From an uncultured Lachnospiraceae bacterium (GTDB lineage Bacteria; Bacillota; Clostridia; Lachnospirales; Lachnospiraceae): 64,000 nt of DNA. The notes below the pieces were generated by a model, which was not told the DNA's origin, searched no databases, and worked only from the letters and a program-made list of their open reading frames with translations. The first letter of the stretch is position 1; each line of letters opens with the position of its first letter. The stretch spans positions 1 through 64,000 of the forward strand of contig CANRFZ010000001.1 of the NCBI GenBank assembly GCA_947630025.1, written 5' to 3'. This document shows positions 43,867-53,689 of the stretch, piece after piece. The position numbers were made by a program, and so were the translations under genes.

Positions 43867-45117
43867 CTAGGCCGGTTCCAGATCGGCGCCCAGTTCCCGC
43901 AGGCTCTGCACGATATCTTCATAGCCCCTGTCGATATAGTGGCGGTTGGTCACGGTTCCTGCGCCCTCCGCCGCCAGCGACGCCGCCACCAGCGCGGCCC
44001 CGCCCCGCAGCTCCTGCGCTTCCACCGTGGCGCCGTGCAGCCTGCAGCCGCCTTTCACATACGCCACGCTGCCCCGCAGGGTGATGTCGGCCCCCATCCT
44101 GCGCAGCTCCGGCACGATGCGGAAACGGTTCTCAAACACCGTCTCCTGAATCTCCCCCGCCTGTCCCGAAGCCGCCGTCACCGCCATAAAGAGCGACTGC
44201 AGATCGGTGGGAAAAGCCGGATAGCACCCCGTCACGATCCTGCCGCACGACCAGCCGTGCTCCCGGCCCGTCACCAGCAGGCCGTCGGATTCACGCACAA
44301 TGCCCGCGCCCATCCGCGCCGCGCAGTCCAGCACGCTCTCCATCTGGTCCGCCGGCGCGTCCTTTAGGAAAACACGCCCGCCGGCGCACATACACGCGCA
44401 GAGATAGGTGCCCGCCACGATGCGGTCCGCCGGCACGCGGAATCTGACCGGCCTAAGCGCCGTCACGCCGCGGATCACCAGACGGCCCGTGCCGCTGCCT
44501 GTGATCCGTGCCCCCGCCAGCGACAGAAAATCGCACAACGCCTGTATCTCCGGCTCCCGGGCCGCCGGTTCGATCACCGTCTCGCCCTCCGCCGTCACCG
44601 CCGCCAGAATCAGGTTTTCCGTCGTACCCACGCTGACAAAAGGCAGCTTCAGCACGGCGCCGTGCAGTCTGGAGACGCGGGCGCAGAAGCCGCCGTCCCG
44701 CTCCTCCACCGTAACGCCCATCTGCCGGAGGGCATTTAAGTGCAGGTCGATGGGGCGCGCGCCGATCACGCAGCCGCCGGGATATTCCATACACACGCTG
44801 CCGGTTCTGGCCAGAAGCGCCCCCGTCAGCGTGACCGAGGAGCGCATCACGCCCACGGAGTCCGACGGCATATCGCAGACGGCCAGCCCGCCGGCGTCCA
44901 CGCGGACGCAGGGCCCGTCTCTCTCCACCCGGCAGCCCAGACTTTCCAGCAGCCGCAGCATATGGTAGACATCCGAAATCTCCGGACAGTTCTCTATCTC
45001 GCAGACACCATTTATCATAAGTGTCGCGGCCAGAATCGGCAGCGACGCATTTTTGGAACCCTGTATCGAGGTCTGTCCATCCAGACAGTGCCCTCCATAG
45101 ATACGAATAGCGTCCAT
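43867..45117 (-). CDS. murA: UDP-N-acetylglucosamine 1-carboxyvinyltransferase
   Basis: The 416-residue enzyme transfers enolpyruvate to UDP-GlcNAc, the first committed step of peptidoglycan synthesis. It shows GSKNASLPILAATLM, the active-site loop PGGCVIGARPIDLHL with the catalytic Cys (fosfomycin target), and YPAFPTDLQSLFMAVT. The length is usual. Its place between ftsW and ftsQ is where murG is often found in other bacteria; murG is not in this window. Confidence 0.94.
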   Translation of the reverse strand: MDAIRIYGGHCLDGQTSIQGSKNASLPILAATLMINGVCEIENCPEISDVYHMLRLLESLGCRVERDGPCVRVDAGGLAVCDMPSDSVGVMRSSVTLTGALLARTGSVCMEYPGGCVIGARPIDLHLNALRQMGVTVEERDGGFCARVSRLHGAVLKLPFVSVGTTENLILAAVTAEGETVIEPAAREPEIQALCDFLSLAGARITGSGTGRLVIRGVTALRPVRFRVPADRIVAGTYLCACMCAGGRVFLKDAPADQMESVLDCAARMGAGIVRESDGLLVTGREHGWSCGRIVTGCYPAFPTDLQSLFMAVTAASGQAGEIQETVFENRFRIVPELRRMGADITLRGSVAYVKGGCRLHGATVEAQELRGGAALVAASLAAEGAGTVTNRHYIDRGYEDIVQSLRELGADLEPA

Positions 45118-45201
45118 ATTCTCTACCTCGAATCTAAAATATGACCTATTCTATCTATATGGATTTGCGAAAAAAAGTTATCTTGTCCGGCCTGTCCCCG
45201 G

Positions 45202-46377
45202 CTACAGATCTTTGAGCCTGATCCCCCGCGCCACGCTGAGCACCAGCCCGATCTCAATCAGCAGGAACATGACCGACGAGCCGCCGTAGCTGATAAACGG
45301 CAGAGAGATTCCCGTGTTGGGGATCGTGTTCGTCACAACGGCGATATTGAGAATCACCTGAATGGCGACGTGTCCCAGCACGCCCACGACGAGCAGCGCG
45401 CCGAATAAGTCCGGCGCATTGTTGGCGATCACCATAAACCGCCAGATCAGCATGACAAACATGATAATCACCGCAAAGCCGCCGAACAACCCCAGTTCCT
45501 CGCAGATAATCGAAAAAATCATGTCGTTCTGCGCCTCCGGCAGAAAGCCCAGCTTCTGCATACTCGATCCCAGCCCTTTGCCGAGGATGCCGCCGGAACC
45601 GATGGCATAGAGCGCCTGTATCGTCTGGAAGCCCTTGCCGCTGGCGTAGGCCTCCGGGTCCAGCCATGCCAGAATCCGCTCGAACCGGAATCCCATCCCC
45701 TCCGTCTCGCCGGCCTGTGAAGCCGCCATATGCACCGACGCATACACCACCAGCGCCGCCCCCGCGATGCCCGCCAGCGCAAGCAGGACGAACCGCTTAT
45801 AGTCCGGGCAGGCCACAAAAAGCATCAGCGCCGCGATGCCGACAACGATAATGGCCGAGCTCAAATTTCTGGTAATCTGCCATAGCATCAGCGCAATCGG
45901 CATCGGCACCAGCAGCACCATCCAGAAGCCCTTGTTATGGCGTATCTGTTTGCCCATCGTACAGATCATGCTGGCCAGAAACAGGATCATGCACAGTTTC
46001 GCCACCTCCGCCGGCTGCAGCGAGATCGGGCCTATGTAAAGCCATCGCTTGGCGCCGTGGGACTCGTGGCCGAACGGAATGATCAAAAAGATCAGCACCA
46101 CCGACACGATATAGCCGATCACCGCGAACCGCTCCCAGAAATGGTAGGGAATGTTCGCCACGACCATCATCGCGATCAGCCCCAGTATCGTGGCAAAAAT
46201 CTGCTTTTTCAGATAATACGCCGAATCGCCGTAAGTCAGGTTCGCCTCGTAGGAGCTGGTGGAATACACCATAATCATACCGAAGCCCAGCAGGAACAAT
46301 ACGATAAAAAGCAGACTGTAGTCCATGAAGTTTTCACTGTTATGTTGTCTTCTCCGCGTCCGGTTTCTCTCTGCCAC
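45202..46377 (-). CDS. ftsW: lipid II polymerase/flippase-like FtsW
   Basis: The 391-residue SEDS protein has about ten membrane helices. FERILAWLDPEAYASGKGFQ, QKLGFLPEAQNDMIFSIICE and the GISLPFISYGGSSVMFLL end match FtsW/RodA/SpoVE. FtsW is a septal glycosyltransferase that works with a PBP. It could be SpoVE, the sporulation paralogue; the dcw position between murD and murA favours FtsW. Confidence 0.93.
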   Translation of the reverse strand: MAERNRTRRRQHNSENFMDYSLLFIVLFLLGFGMIMVYSTSSYEANLTYGDSAYYLKKQIFATILGLIAMMVVANIPYHFWERFAVIGYIVSVVLIFLIIPFGHESHGAKRWLYIGPISLQPAEVAKLCMILFLASMICTMGKQIRHNKGFWMVLLVPMPIALMLWQITRNLSSAIIVVGIAALMLFVACPDYKRFVLLALAGIAGAALVVYASVHMAASQAGETEGMGFRFERILAWLDPEAYASGKGFQTIQALYAIGSGGILGKGLGSSMQKLGFLPEAQNDMIFSIICEELGLFGGFAVIIMFVMLIWRFMVIANNAPDLFGALLVVGVLGHVAIQVILNIAVVTNTIPNTGISLPFISYGGSSVMFLLIEIGLVLSVARGIRLKDL

Positions 46378-46383
46378 TTGCGA

Positions 46384-47754
46384 TTATTCCTCCAGTCGGT
46401 TCACCATTTCCTTAAAGAGCCGCCCTCTGACTTCATAGTTCGGGAACATTCCCCAGCTCGCACAGGCGGGGGACAGCAACACCGCGTCTCCGCTTTCCGC
46501 CTGCTCCACGCAGACCGCAAAAGCCTCCTCGAACGTGTCCGCCAGTATGATATTCCGCAGGCCGTGCGCTCTGGCGCACTCCGCGATCTTATCCCGCGTC
46601 TGTCCGATGAGCACCAGACATTTCACCTTGCCGTCAAAAGCCTCGATCCACTCGTCGTAACTGCTCTGCTTGTCGTACCCGCCGCCGATCAGCACGGTGG
46701 GCTTAGCCATCGCGCGGATGCCCTGTATGGCCGCGTCGGGATTCGTCCCCTTGGAGTCGTTATAGTAATCCACGCCCCGCTTCGTCGCCACATATTCGAT
46801 CCTGTGCTCCACGGCCTTAAACTGCCTGACCACGGACAGGATCGTTTCCATCGGAACGCCCATGGCGCTTGTGATCGCCATCGCCGCCATGACGTTCTCC
46901 ACGTTACAGGTTCCCACCAGATTCATCTCGCCGATGTCCATCAGCCGCTCCCGGACGCCGCCAAAGACGCGGCAGATCTCCCTGCCGTCCAGATAATAGC
47001 CCTCCTCCGGCACATCTGCGGACGAGAACCACACGACGCGGGCCGGACATCTCTCTCCGAAGGCTCTGGTATATTCGTTCGCATAATTCAGGACACAGGT
47101 CTGCTCCCCGGTCTGCCTGCGGGCGATGGACTCCTTGACGGCCACGTACCGCTCCATCGTGTGGTGCCTGTTTAAGTGATCCGGCGTGATATTGAGGATC
47201 GCCGACACGTCGGGCCGGAACAGATCCGTCGTCTCCAGCTGGAAGCTGCTGATCTCCGCCACGGTCACGGTGTCCTCCTGCGCATGGGGCGCCGTCAGCG
47301 TATAAGGGCTGCCGATATTGCCCACCACGTCCACATGGCTGCGGCAGGCGGACATGATCTCTCCCACCAGCGTTGTGGTCGTCGTCTTGCCGTTGGTGCC
47401 CGTGATGCCGATGACGCTGCCCTTTCCGATCCTGTAGGCCAGCTCGATCTCGCCCCAGACCGGCACGCCCCTGCTGCGGAAGCCTTCCACAAACGCCGTG
47501 TCCGTCGGCACGCCGGGGCTTAGCACCACCAGCGACACCGCCTCCGCCGTCTCCTGCGGAAGCTCCCCCAGCACGATCTTGGGCCTTTCCTCCGGGGAAA
47601 ATTTTCGCCCGATTTCCTCCGCGTCCAGACTGCCGTCCGCGTCGAACAGAACCGGCTCCGCGCCCACATACCTAAGCGCCCTGACCGCTCCGGTGCCGCT
47701 GAGCCCGCAGCCCACGACCAGCGCTTTCCGCCCCTTTAACTCCCTGCACTCCAT
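46384..47754 (-). CDS. murD: UDP-N-acetylmuramoylalanine-D-glutamate ligase
   Basis: The 456-residue ATP-dependent ligase adds D-Glu to UDP-MurNAc-L-Ala. Motifs: VVGCGLSGTGAVRALRYVGA (Rossmann), ITGTNGKTTTTTLVGEIM (Mur ATP site), NITPDHLNRHHTMERYVAVK, and YNDSKGTNPDAAIQGIRAM. It ends six bases before ftsW, as in a dcw operon, and follows mraY by about 110 bases. Confidence 0.95.
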   Translation of the reverse strand: MECRELKGRKALVVGCGLSGTGAVRALRYVGAEPVLFDADGSLDAEEIGRKFSPEERPKIVLGELPQETAEAVSLVVLSPGVPTDTAFVEGFRSRGVPVWGEIELAYRIGKGSVIGITGTNGKTTTTTLVGEIMSACRSHVDVVGNIGSPYTLTAPHAQEDTVTVAEISSFQLETTDLFRPDVSAILNITPDHLNRHHTMERYVAVKESIARRQTGEQTCVLNYANEYTRAFGERCPARVVWFSSADVPEEGYYLDGREICRVFGGVRERLMDIGEMNLVGTCNVENVMAAMAITSAMGVPMETILSVVRQFKAVEHRIEYVATKRGVDYYNDSKGTNPDAAIQGIRAMAKPTVLIGGGYDKQSSYDEWIEAFDGKVKCLVLIGQTRDKIAECARAHGLRNIILADTFEEAFAVCVEQAESGDAVLLSPACASWGMFPNYEVRGRLFKEMVNRLEE

Positions 47755-47866
47755 AACCGTTACTGCCTTTCATGACTGTCTTTTCGCTACTGTCTTTCCA
47801 ATATTGCCTTTCCGTTACCGACTTTTCATTTTCCCTTTTTGCCTGCGCTGCATGGCGCGCCGCCTC

Positions 47867-48826
47867 TTACCAGACGCCTGCCAGCGCCACCAGACACAAC
47901 AGGGCGGTGACGATGGAAAATACCGCCACCACTCTTGTCTCCGACCAGCCGCCGAGCTCAAAGTGGTGATGGATCGGCGCCATCCGGAAGATTCGTTTCC
48001 CGCCGGTCAGCTTGAAATAGGACACCTGCAGGATCACCGACACCACCTCGATCAGATAGATGAAACCCACGATGACGATATAGAGCGGCATCTGCAGCAT
48101 ATAGGCGGAAGCCGCCACGAAACCGCCCAGCGCGAGAGAGCCCGTGTCGCCCATAAAGACGCTGGCGGGGTACACATTGAACAACAGAAAACCCATCAGC
48201 GCCCCGGCCACCGCGCAGGTGACGGGCTCAATCCCGCTGCCCGTTCCGATCGCCACAACGCTGAAAAACGTCGCCACCAGCACCGTCACGGAGCTGGCCA
48301 GACCGTCCAAACCGTCGGTAAAGTTCGTGCCGTTGACCGTGCCTATGACGACAAAAAACAGGATCGGGATGTTCAGCGCCCCGAAATCCAGATACACGCC
48401 GTCTAGGAAAGGCACCTTCATCGCCAGAGACACATCCGTCCAGCGCATCAGGTAGAAGGCGAACACCCCGGTCACTACGATCTGCAGCGCAAACTTCTGC
48501 CACGGACGCAGCCCCATGGAACGTTTCAGCACGACCTTGATGTAATCGTCCAGAAAACCGATCATGCCAAACCCCAGCGTCAGGAACAGAACCGGGATGA
48601 TCTTAGGGTAGTCCTTGACAAAGACAAGCGACGCGGCCACTACGCTGATCAGGATCAGGATGCCTCCCATCGTCGGCGTGCCGTTCTTTTTCAGATGGCT
48701 CTCCGGCCCTTCCTCCCGAACCGTCTGCCCCACTTTCAGGCGGCGCAGGAACGGAATCACCACGGGCCCCAGCGCCACGCTGATCAGAAACGGCATTATC
48801 ACAGACAATAAAATCTTTGTATTCAT
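47867..48826 (-). CDS. mraY: phospho-N-acetylmuramoyl-pentapeptide-transferase
   Basis: The product of about 319 residues makes lipid I. It has ten membrane helices, GTPTMGGILIL near residue 50, FLDDYIKVVLKRSMGLRPWQ, NFTDGLDGLASSVTVLVATF with the catalytic Asp set, and MAPIHHHFEL in the C-terminal loop. I start at MNTKILLSVIMPF; the frame extends 45 bases upstream. It lies 48 bases after a PBP gene. Confidence 0.95.
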   Translation of the reverse strand: MNTKILLSVIMPFLISVALGPVVIPFLRRLKVGQTVREEGPESHLKKNGTPTMGGILILISVVAASLVFVKDYPKIIPVLFLTLGFGMIGFLDDYIKVVLKRSMGLRPWQKFALQIVVTGVFAFYLMRWTDVSLAMKVPFLDGVYLDFGALNIPILFFVVIGTVNGTNFTDGLDGLASSVTVLVATFFSVVAIGTGSGIEPVTCAVAGALMGFLLFNVYPASVFMGDTGSLALGGFVAASAYMLQMPLYIVIVGFIYLIEVVSVILQVSYFKLTGGKRIFRMAPIHHHFELGGWSETRVVAVFSIVTALLCLVALAGVW

Positions 48827-48874
48827 AGTCTTCCACGCCTGCGGATGCGGCGTTTTCCTGTCCTTCCTCAAAAC

Positions 48875-50671
48875 TTATTTTTTATTATAATCCATATTTT
48901 CCAAATAGGGAAGAATGTTTTCAAAAAGCTGCCGCACCACCGGGGCGGCGATCTGTCCGCCGTAATAGCTTCCCTGCGGATTGTTGATAATGGCCATCGC
49001 CATGATCTGCGGATCGTCCGCCGGCGCAAAGGCCAGAAAAGAGGCGATGTACCTGCCGCTGCTCCGGGGCAGCGTCTGGCTGGTGGCCGTCTTGCCGCCG
49101 ATGCGGTACCCCTCTATGGCGCCGTTCTTGCCGCCGCCCTCGGACACCACCTTTTCCAGAATATAGCGCATCGTCTCGGAAGTCTGCGCCGATACGATGT
49201 TCTCCTGCACCGGATAGCAGAACGCCTCCTCGTCCGCGCCGCCTGTGCCCACCGCCCGGATGCCGAAGTGGGGCGTCACCCGGACGCCGCCGTTTACGAT
49301 GGAGGCCGCCGTCACCATCAGCTGGATCGGCGTGATCTGAAAGGACTGCCCGAAGGACATCGTCGCCAGCTCCACCGGCCCGATATCTTCCAGACGGTGC
49401 ATGATCGTGCCCGCCTCGCCGGGCAGGTCGATGCCGGTCTTTTTCAGCAGTCCGAACCGCTCGAAATAGGAATAGAACCGCTCCGCCCCGATCCGGAGCC
49501 CCACCGTGATAAAGACCGGGTTGCAGGAGTTCATCGTCGCCTGCACGAAGTCCTCCGCGCCGTGCCCCGCGATCTTGTGGCAGCGGATTCTCCGGTCTTC
49601 CACCATGATATAGCCCGGACAGTGGAACGTGTCCGTCACGGACACCGCGCCGGATTCCAGCCCGGCAGCCGCCGTCACGATCTTAAACGTGGAACCCGGC
49701 TCGTAGGTGTCGTTGATGCAGCCGTTGCGCCACATGGCGTTTAGTCTGTCCTGCTCGGAAGCATCTTCCGTCTCCTGCTCCTGCCCGGTCTCTGCGCCGT
49801 CCGCCGTCTCTGCCGCCTCCGCCGCGCGATCCGGCTCCGGCAGCGTGTAGGGATCGTTCAGGTCAAATTCCGGCACGTTGACCATGGCCAGCAGCTCTCC
49901 GTTATTCGGGTTCATCACGATGATGGAGACGCTGTCCGCCTCTTTGGTCTCCAGCGTCTGCAGCGCGAGCTGGGTGGCGTAGCTCTGGATGTTCATATCC
50001 ATGCTGATATAGAGATCCCGGCCCGCCACCGGCTCCACCCGCTCCTCGCCCTCCGCGTCCACCTCCACGCCCTTGGCGTCCGTCACCGTCAGGATCGTGC
50101 CGTTCTGCCCTTTCAGATAGTCCTCATAGACGACCTCCAGCCCGATGATGCCCTGATTGTCGCCGCCGGTAAAGCCCAGCACCTTGGAGCCCAGAGAGCC
50201 GCAGGGATAGTACCGCCTGTAGTCCTCATCCACCTTGACGCCCGGCAGGTCGCAGGCGCGTATGGCGTCTCCGACGCTTTTGTCCACGTTGCTCTTAATC
50301 TTCTCGATGGAGGAATATTTCTCCACCCGCTTTCTGACGTACTCGTCCGAGAGCCCCAGCTCCCTGCACAGTACGGCGATCACTTCCTCCGCGTCCTCGA
50401 TCTGGCTATGGATCACCGAGATCGTGCACACGGTTCTGTTGTCCGCCAGAATCCTGCCGTTGGCGTCTATGATCCGCCCCCGCGCCGCCTTGATGCTACG
50501 CTCCCGCTCGTGCAGCTCCTTGGCCCTCATCGTATAATATTCTGACCGGAAAACCATCAGATAAACCATTCTGCCCATCAAAACGGCAAAAAGAAACAGA
50601 AAAAGGAACATGACCGCCACCGTCTTGCTGCGGTGGTACGTCATATGCGGCTGCGGCTTTTCCTCCATCAT
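48875..50671 (-). CDS. spoVD: penicillin-binding protein, SpoVD/FtsI type, with KTA variant
   Basis: The 598-residue class B PBP crosslinks peptidoglycan. It has a membrane helix near residues 18-38, a PBP dimer domain (RGRIIDANGRILADNR) and a transpeptidase domain with EPGSTFKIVTA (Ser-x-x-Lys), SCNPVF (SxN) and GGKTATSQTLPR. The last motif is normally KTG; here it is KTA, which is unusual and could alter beta-lactam binding. No PASTA domain is present. The next gene upstream is a second class B PBP; SpoVD-like versus FtsI-like cannot be settled here. Confidence 0.9.
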   Translation of the reverse strand: MMEEKPQPHMTYHRSKTVAVMFLFLFLFAVLMGRMVYLMVFRSEYYTMRAKELHERERSIKAARGRIIDANGRILADNRTVCTISVIHSQIEDAEEVIAVLCRELGLSDEYVRKRVEKYSSIEKIKSNVDKSVGDAIRACDLPGVKVDEDYRRYYPCGSLGSKVLGFTGGDNQGIIGLEVVYEDYLKGQNGTILTVTDAKGVEVDAEGEERVEPVAGRDLYISMDMNIQSYATQLALQTLETKEADSVSIIVMNPNNGELLAMVNVPEFDLNDPYTLPEPDRAAEAAETADGAETGQEQETEDASEQDRLNAMWRNGCINDTYEPGSTFKIVTAAAGLESGAVSVTDTFHCPGYIMVEDRRIRCHKIAGHGAEDFVQATMNSCNPVFITVGLRIGAERFYSYFERFGLLKKTGIDLPGEAGTIMHRLEDIGPVELATMSFGQSFQITPIQLMVTAASIVNGGVRVTPHFGIRAVGTGGADEEAFCYPVQENIVSAQTSETMRYILEKVVSEGGGKNGAIEGYRIGGKTATSQTLPRSSGRYIASFLAFAPADDPQIMAMAIINNPQGSYYGGQIAAPVVRQLFENILPYLENMDYNKK

Positions 50672-50763
50672 ACAGAAAACCTCACACCGGGTATTAGTAT
50701 AATCTATTACCGTTCCTGTGAGGTTATTCTTATCTTCCGTCTTATTTCACCGGGCGGGCAACG

Positions 50764-53037
50764 CTATTCCGCCGCATCCGCGCCGTCATCGTCCCCGCCG
50801 TCATTGTCTCCGCCGCCGCTGCCGTCGTCCTGACTGCCGTCTCCGTCCCCATCGTCCACCAGACTGCCGCCGTACACCTGCGTGCCGGTCTCGGGATCGT
50901 ACAGATACCCGGTGTCCGGATCTTTCAGGTAGCCGGTCTCGGGATCTACCGGGAAGGTCTTCCAGACGTCGTTTGGCTGCTGGTCTTCGTCCGTCTGCTC
51001 TCCGTCGTCCTGCGCCGCGTCCTGTCCGTCCGCATCCTGTCCGTCCGCGCCCGGCTCGGCGTCCCCGGCGTCGATGGGATTGCCATCTTCGTCATACTGC
51101 TGCGCGTCGTCCTGCGCCGGCATCGTGAGCTGGATCTGCAGCTCCTCCAGTTCTTCCCGCTCCCGGTCTGTCAGTTCCTCGGTCATAAAGATATGCTCAT
51201 AGGGAAGCACTTCCGTCAGCACTTTCCGGACAATGCCGGTGGCGTGTTTCGCGTCGTCCTGCGCAAACACGTTAGGTCTGTCAACCACCACGTAGATAGC
51301 GATCTGCGGATCGTCCGCCGGCGCGTACCCCATAAAAGATACCACATACTCGTTATTGTCACGCGGCAGCGTCTCCGCGGTTCCCGTCTTGCCGCCGATC
51401 ATATAGCCCGCCGGCCTCGCCGTTTTGCCCGTTCCGTGCTCGCCGGACACCACCGTGTTGCAAAATTCCCTGACGGTGTCGCTGGTCGTCTGGGAGATAG
51501 TCTGCTTTAACACCCTCGGCTGAATATTCTCCAGCGTGGCGCCGTCCGCCGTCGTGATCTTGTCCACCACGTGGGGCTCATAATAGTAGCCGCCGTTGAT
51601 CAGCGAGCAGAAACCGGTGATCGTCTGGATCATCGTCGCGTTGAAGCCCTGTCCGAAAGAGTTCGTCGCCAGCTCCACGGGGCCCATGGTGTCCTTGTTA
51701 TACACCATCGTCACCGTCCGCGCCTCTCCCGCCAGATCGATGTTGGTCTTCAGGCCGAAGCCGAACAGATGCTGGTATTCCACCATCCTGTTTTTGCCCA
51801 TCGCGAGGGCTACGTTCATCAGCACCACGTTGCAGGAGCGCTCTATGCCCTGCTGCACCGTGAGCATACCGTCGCCGAACGTCTGGTGGCAGTGGATAGG
51901 CTTGTCATACCCGCTGATGGACAGTGAGCCCGTGCAGTTGTAAGTCTCATTCCCCGTGATGGCGCCGCTCTCGATGGCGGCGGCTACGGTGAACGGCTTG
52001 GCCACCGAACCCGGCTCATAGGCGTCGGTGATGCAGTAATTTTTCCAGAGGGCGTTCAACTGCTGGTACATCGCGGCGTCATCCATCTGCCGGATGGTTT
52101 CCTCGGTCACGCACTCCCCCGTCCGGCTTCCCTTCTCGTCCACCAGCGGCATTCCCAGCAGACAGTCCGTGTTGCGCGTGTCGTTCAGGTCATAGGAAGG
52201 ATAGTTGGCCATGGCCAGAATCCTGCCGGTGTTGACTTCCATAATGATGCAGCCGATATTCTCCGCGCCGTTGCCCTCGCGGTAATTGTCCTTGTATTCT
52301 TCGTTGTATTCCCGGAGATATTTTTCCACGATGCTCTGGATATTGGCGTCCAGAGACGTCTGCAGGCTGCAGCCGTCCTGCGCCGGCTTCGTGGTGCGTT
52401 CCAGATTGGAATCGTCGTTCAGATATCCGTACTCCCTGCCGTTGATGCCGTTGAGCGTGTCGTTGTAAAATTCTTCCAGACCGTAGGTGCCCTGATTGTC
52501 GCTGGTGGTAAAGCCGATCACGTCGCAGGCCAGAGAGCCGTTGGGATATTCCCGCTTGTACTCGCTTTCAAACCAGACGCTGCGGAGATACGCACCGGTC
52601 TCAGGATCTTTGGTCATCTCCTGAAACTTCTCCACCTTCTCGTAATCCACCCGCCGCGTCACCACGTAATAAGAAGAATTTTCATGGGTGGAAATATACT
52701 CCCGCAGGGCCGCGGTGTCGGCGCCGAAGCATTGTTTCAGGGCGCTGAGGATCTGTTCCGTGTCGCTTTCGCTCTGCAGCAGGATCTTGGTGTCCAGAAT
52801 CACATTGTATACTTTGTTGCTGACGGCCAGAATCGTGCCGTTGGCGTCCACGATGTCGCCACGTTTAAAAGGTATTGTCGTAGAGTCATACTGCTGCTGC
52901 GACAATACCTGTCTCTTATACTCCTCGCCGTTGTCCCTCGTGATCAGGAACATCTGGGCGCTGAGCCCTGCAAAAGCAAGCATCATCAGTACGAACAGTA
53001 CCAATAGCTTCTTCTGCATCCCTATCGTAAATTTCAT
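50764..53037 (-). CDS. ftsI: penicillin-binding protein 2 (FtsI-like) with long acidic C-terminal tail
   Basis: A class B PBP of about 757 residues. Membrane helix at about 10-28 (LLVLFVLMMLAFAGLSAQMF), dimerisation domain (FKRGDIVDANGTILAVSNKV), transpeptidase domain with EPGSVAKPFTVA, ERSCNVVLMN (SxN) and GGKTGTAETLPR. The transpeptidase ends near residue 625; a tail of about 130 residues follows, rich in Asp, Gln and Gly with DPETGYLKDPDTGYLYDPET, which has no counterpart in the tandem PBP. The start is taken as ATG 53037; an in-frame TTG at 53064 is another option. It lies 55 bases after ftsL. Confidence 0.9.
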   Translation of the reverse strand: MKFTIGMQKKLLVLFVLMMLAFAGLSAQMFLITRDNGEEYKRQVLSQQQYDSTTIPFKRGDIVDANGTILAVSNKVYNVILDTKILLQSESDTEQILSALKQCFGADTAALREYISTHENSSYYVVTRRVDYEKVEKFQEMTKDPETGAYLRSVWFESEYKREYPNGSLACDVIGFTTSDNQGTYGLEEFYNDTLNGINGREYGYLNDDSNLERTTKPAQDGCSLQTSLDANIQSIVEKYLREYNEEYKDNYREGNGAENIGCIIMEVNTGRILAMANYPSYDLNDTRNTDCLLGMPLVDEKGSRTGECVTEETIRQMDDAAMYQQLNALWKNYCITDAYEPGSVAKPFTVAAAIESGAITGNETYNCTGSLSISGYDKPIHCHQTFGDGMLTVQQGIERSCNVVLMNVALAMGKNRMVEYQHLFGFGLKTNIDLAGEARTVTMVYNKDTMGPVELATNSFGQGFNATMIQTITGFCSLINGGYYYEPHVVDKITTADGATLENIQPRVLKQTISQTTSDTVREFCNTVVSGEHGTGKTARPAGYMIGGKTGTAETLPRDNNEYVVSFMGYAPADDPQIAIYVVVDRPNVFAQDDAKHATGIVRKVLTEVLPYEHIFMTEELTDREREELEELQIQLTMPAQDDAQQYDEDGNPIDAGDAEPGADGQDADGQDAAQDDGEQTDEDQQPNDVWKTFPVDPETGYLKDPDTGYLYDPETGTQVYGGSLVDDGDGDGSQDDGSGGGDNDGGDDDGADAAE

Positions 53038-53092
53038 CACTCCCGGTTTCTTATGACCGTCCAAAGGCTCACCCGCTTACGCCGCGTGACCG

Positions 53093-53557
53093 TCACTGCG
53101 GTATGTCCGCCACCTGCTTTACATAGTCGTTGGCGCGGCTTTCAAAGGGAACGATCTGCCCCTCCTGCGCGTACTGCATACCCAGCTCCTGAATCGCGAT
53201 CCTCTTGATTTCTTCCAAGTTGACACTACTTGTTATTCTACTATATTCTTCCGTATTTGCAAGTTTTAAATCGTTCAACTGCTTCTCCAGCGTGGAGATG
53301 TGCTGCACGCTGTTGGTGATGTCCGACTGCAGCCTGATGTAGTTGGTCAGTATGATGCCTGTCACGATCATGGCGGCGCACAGAAACAGGACATAGCCCG
53401 CGCTCATGTAGTTGGCGCGCTCCCTGTTCTTTCTCGCCGTATTGCTTGTCCTTGTATTCTTCGGCCTTCCGTTGTCTCTGACGACTTCCAGTTGTCTGGC
53501 GGCGCTTCCCTGCGTGTAATATCTGCCCGCGCCTGCCGCTCTGCCTGCTGTTGCCAT
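53093..53557 (-). CDS. ftsL: cell division protein FtsL-like
   Basis: The 154-residue product has a basic cytoplasmic part, one membrane helix (GYVLFLCAAMIVTGIILTNY) and an extracellular coiled coil (QHISTLEKQLNDLKLANTEE). It has the FtsL/DivIC pattern and the usual place between rsmH and the first PBP. It should bridge FtsQ and the PBP-FtsW pair. The family is divergent in sequence, so the name rests on topology and position. Confidence 0.85.
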   Translation of the reverse strand: MATAGRAAGAGRYYTQGSAARQLEVVRDNGRPKNTRTSNTARKNRERANYMSAGYVLFLCAAMIVTGIILTNYIRLQSDITNSVQHISTLEKQLNDLKLANTEEYSRITSSVNLEEIKRIAIQELGMQYAQEGQIVPFESRANDYVKQVADIPQ

Positions 53558-53689
53558 AACGATCCCCCTCTAGTCCTATCCTGTCTATGAAATCCTTCCC
53601 GGAAAATCCGATGCCGTTCCGAATCCTTCTCAAATCATTCCTGTCTCGTCTCAGGTCATTTCTATTGCTTCTTACATCTGCTTCTTACA

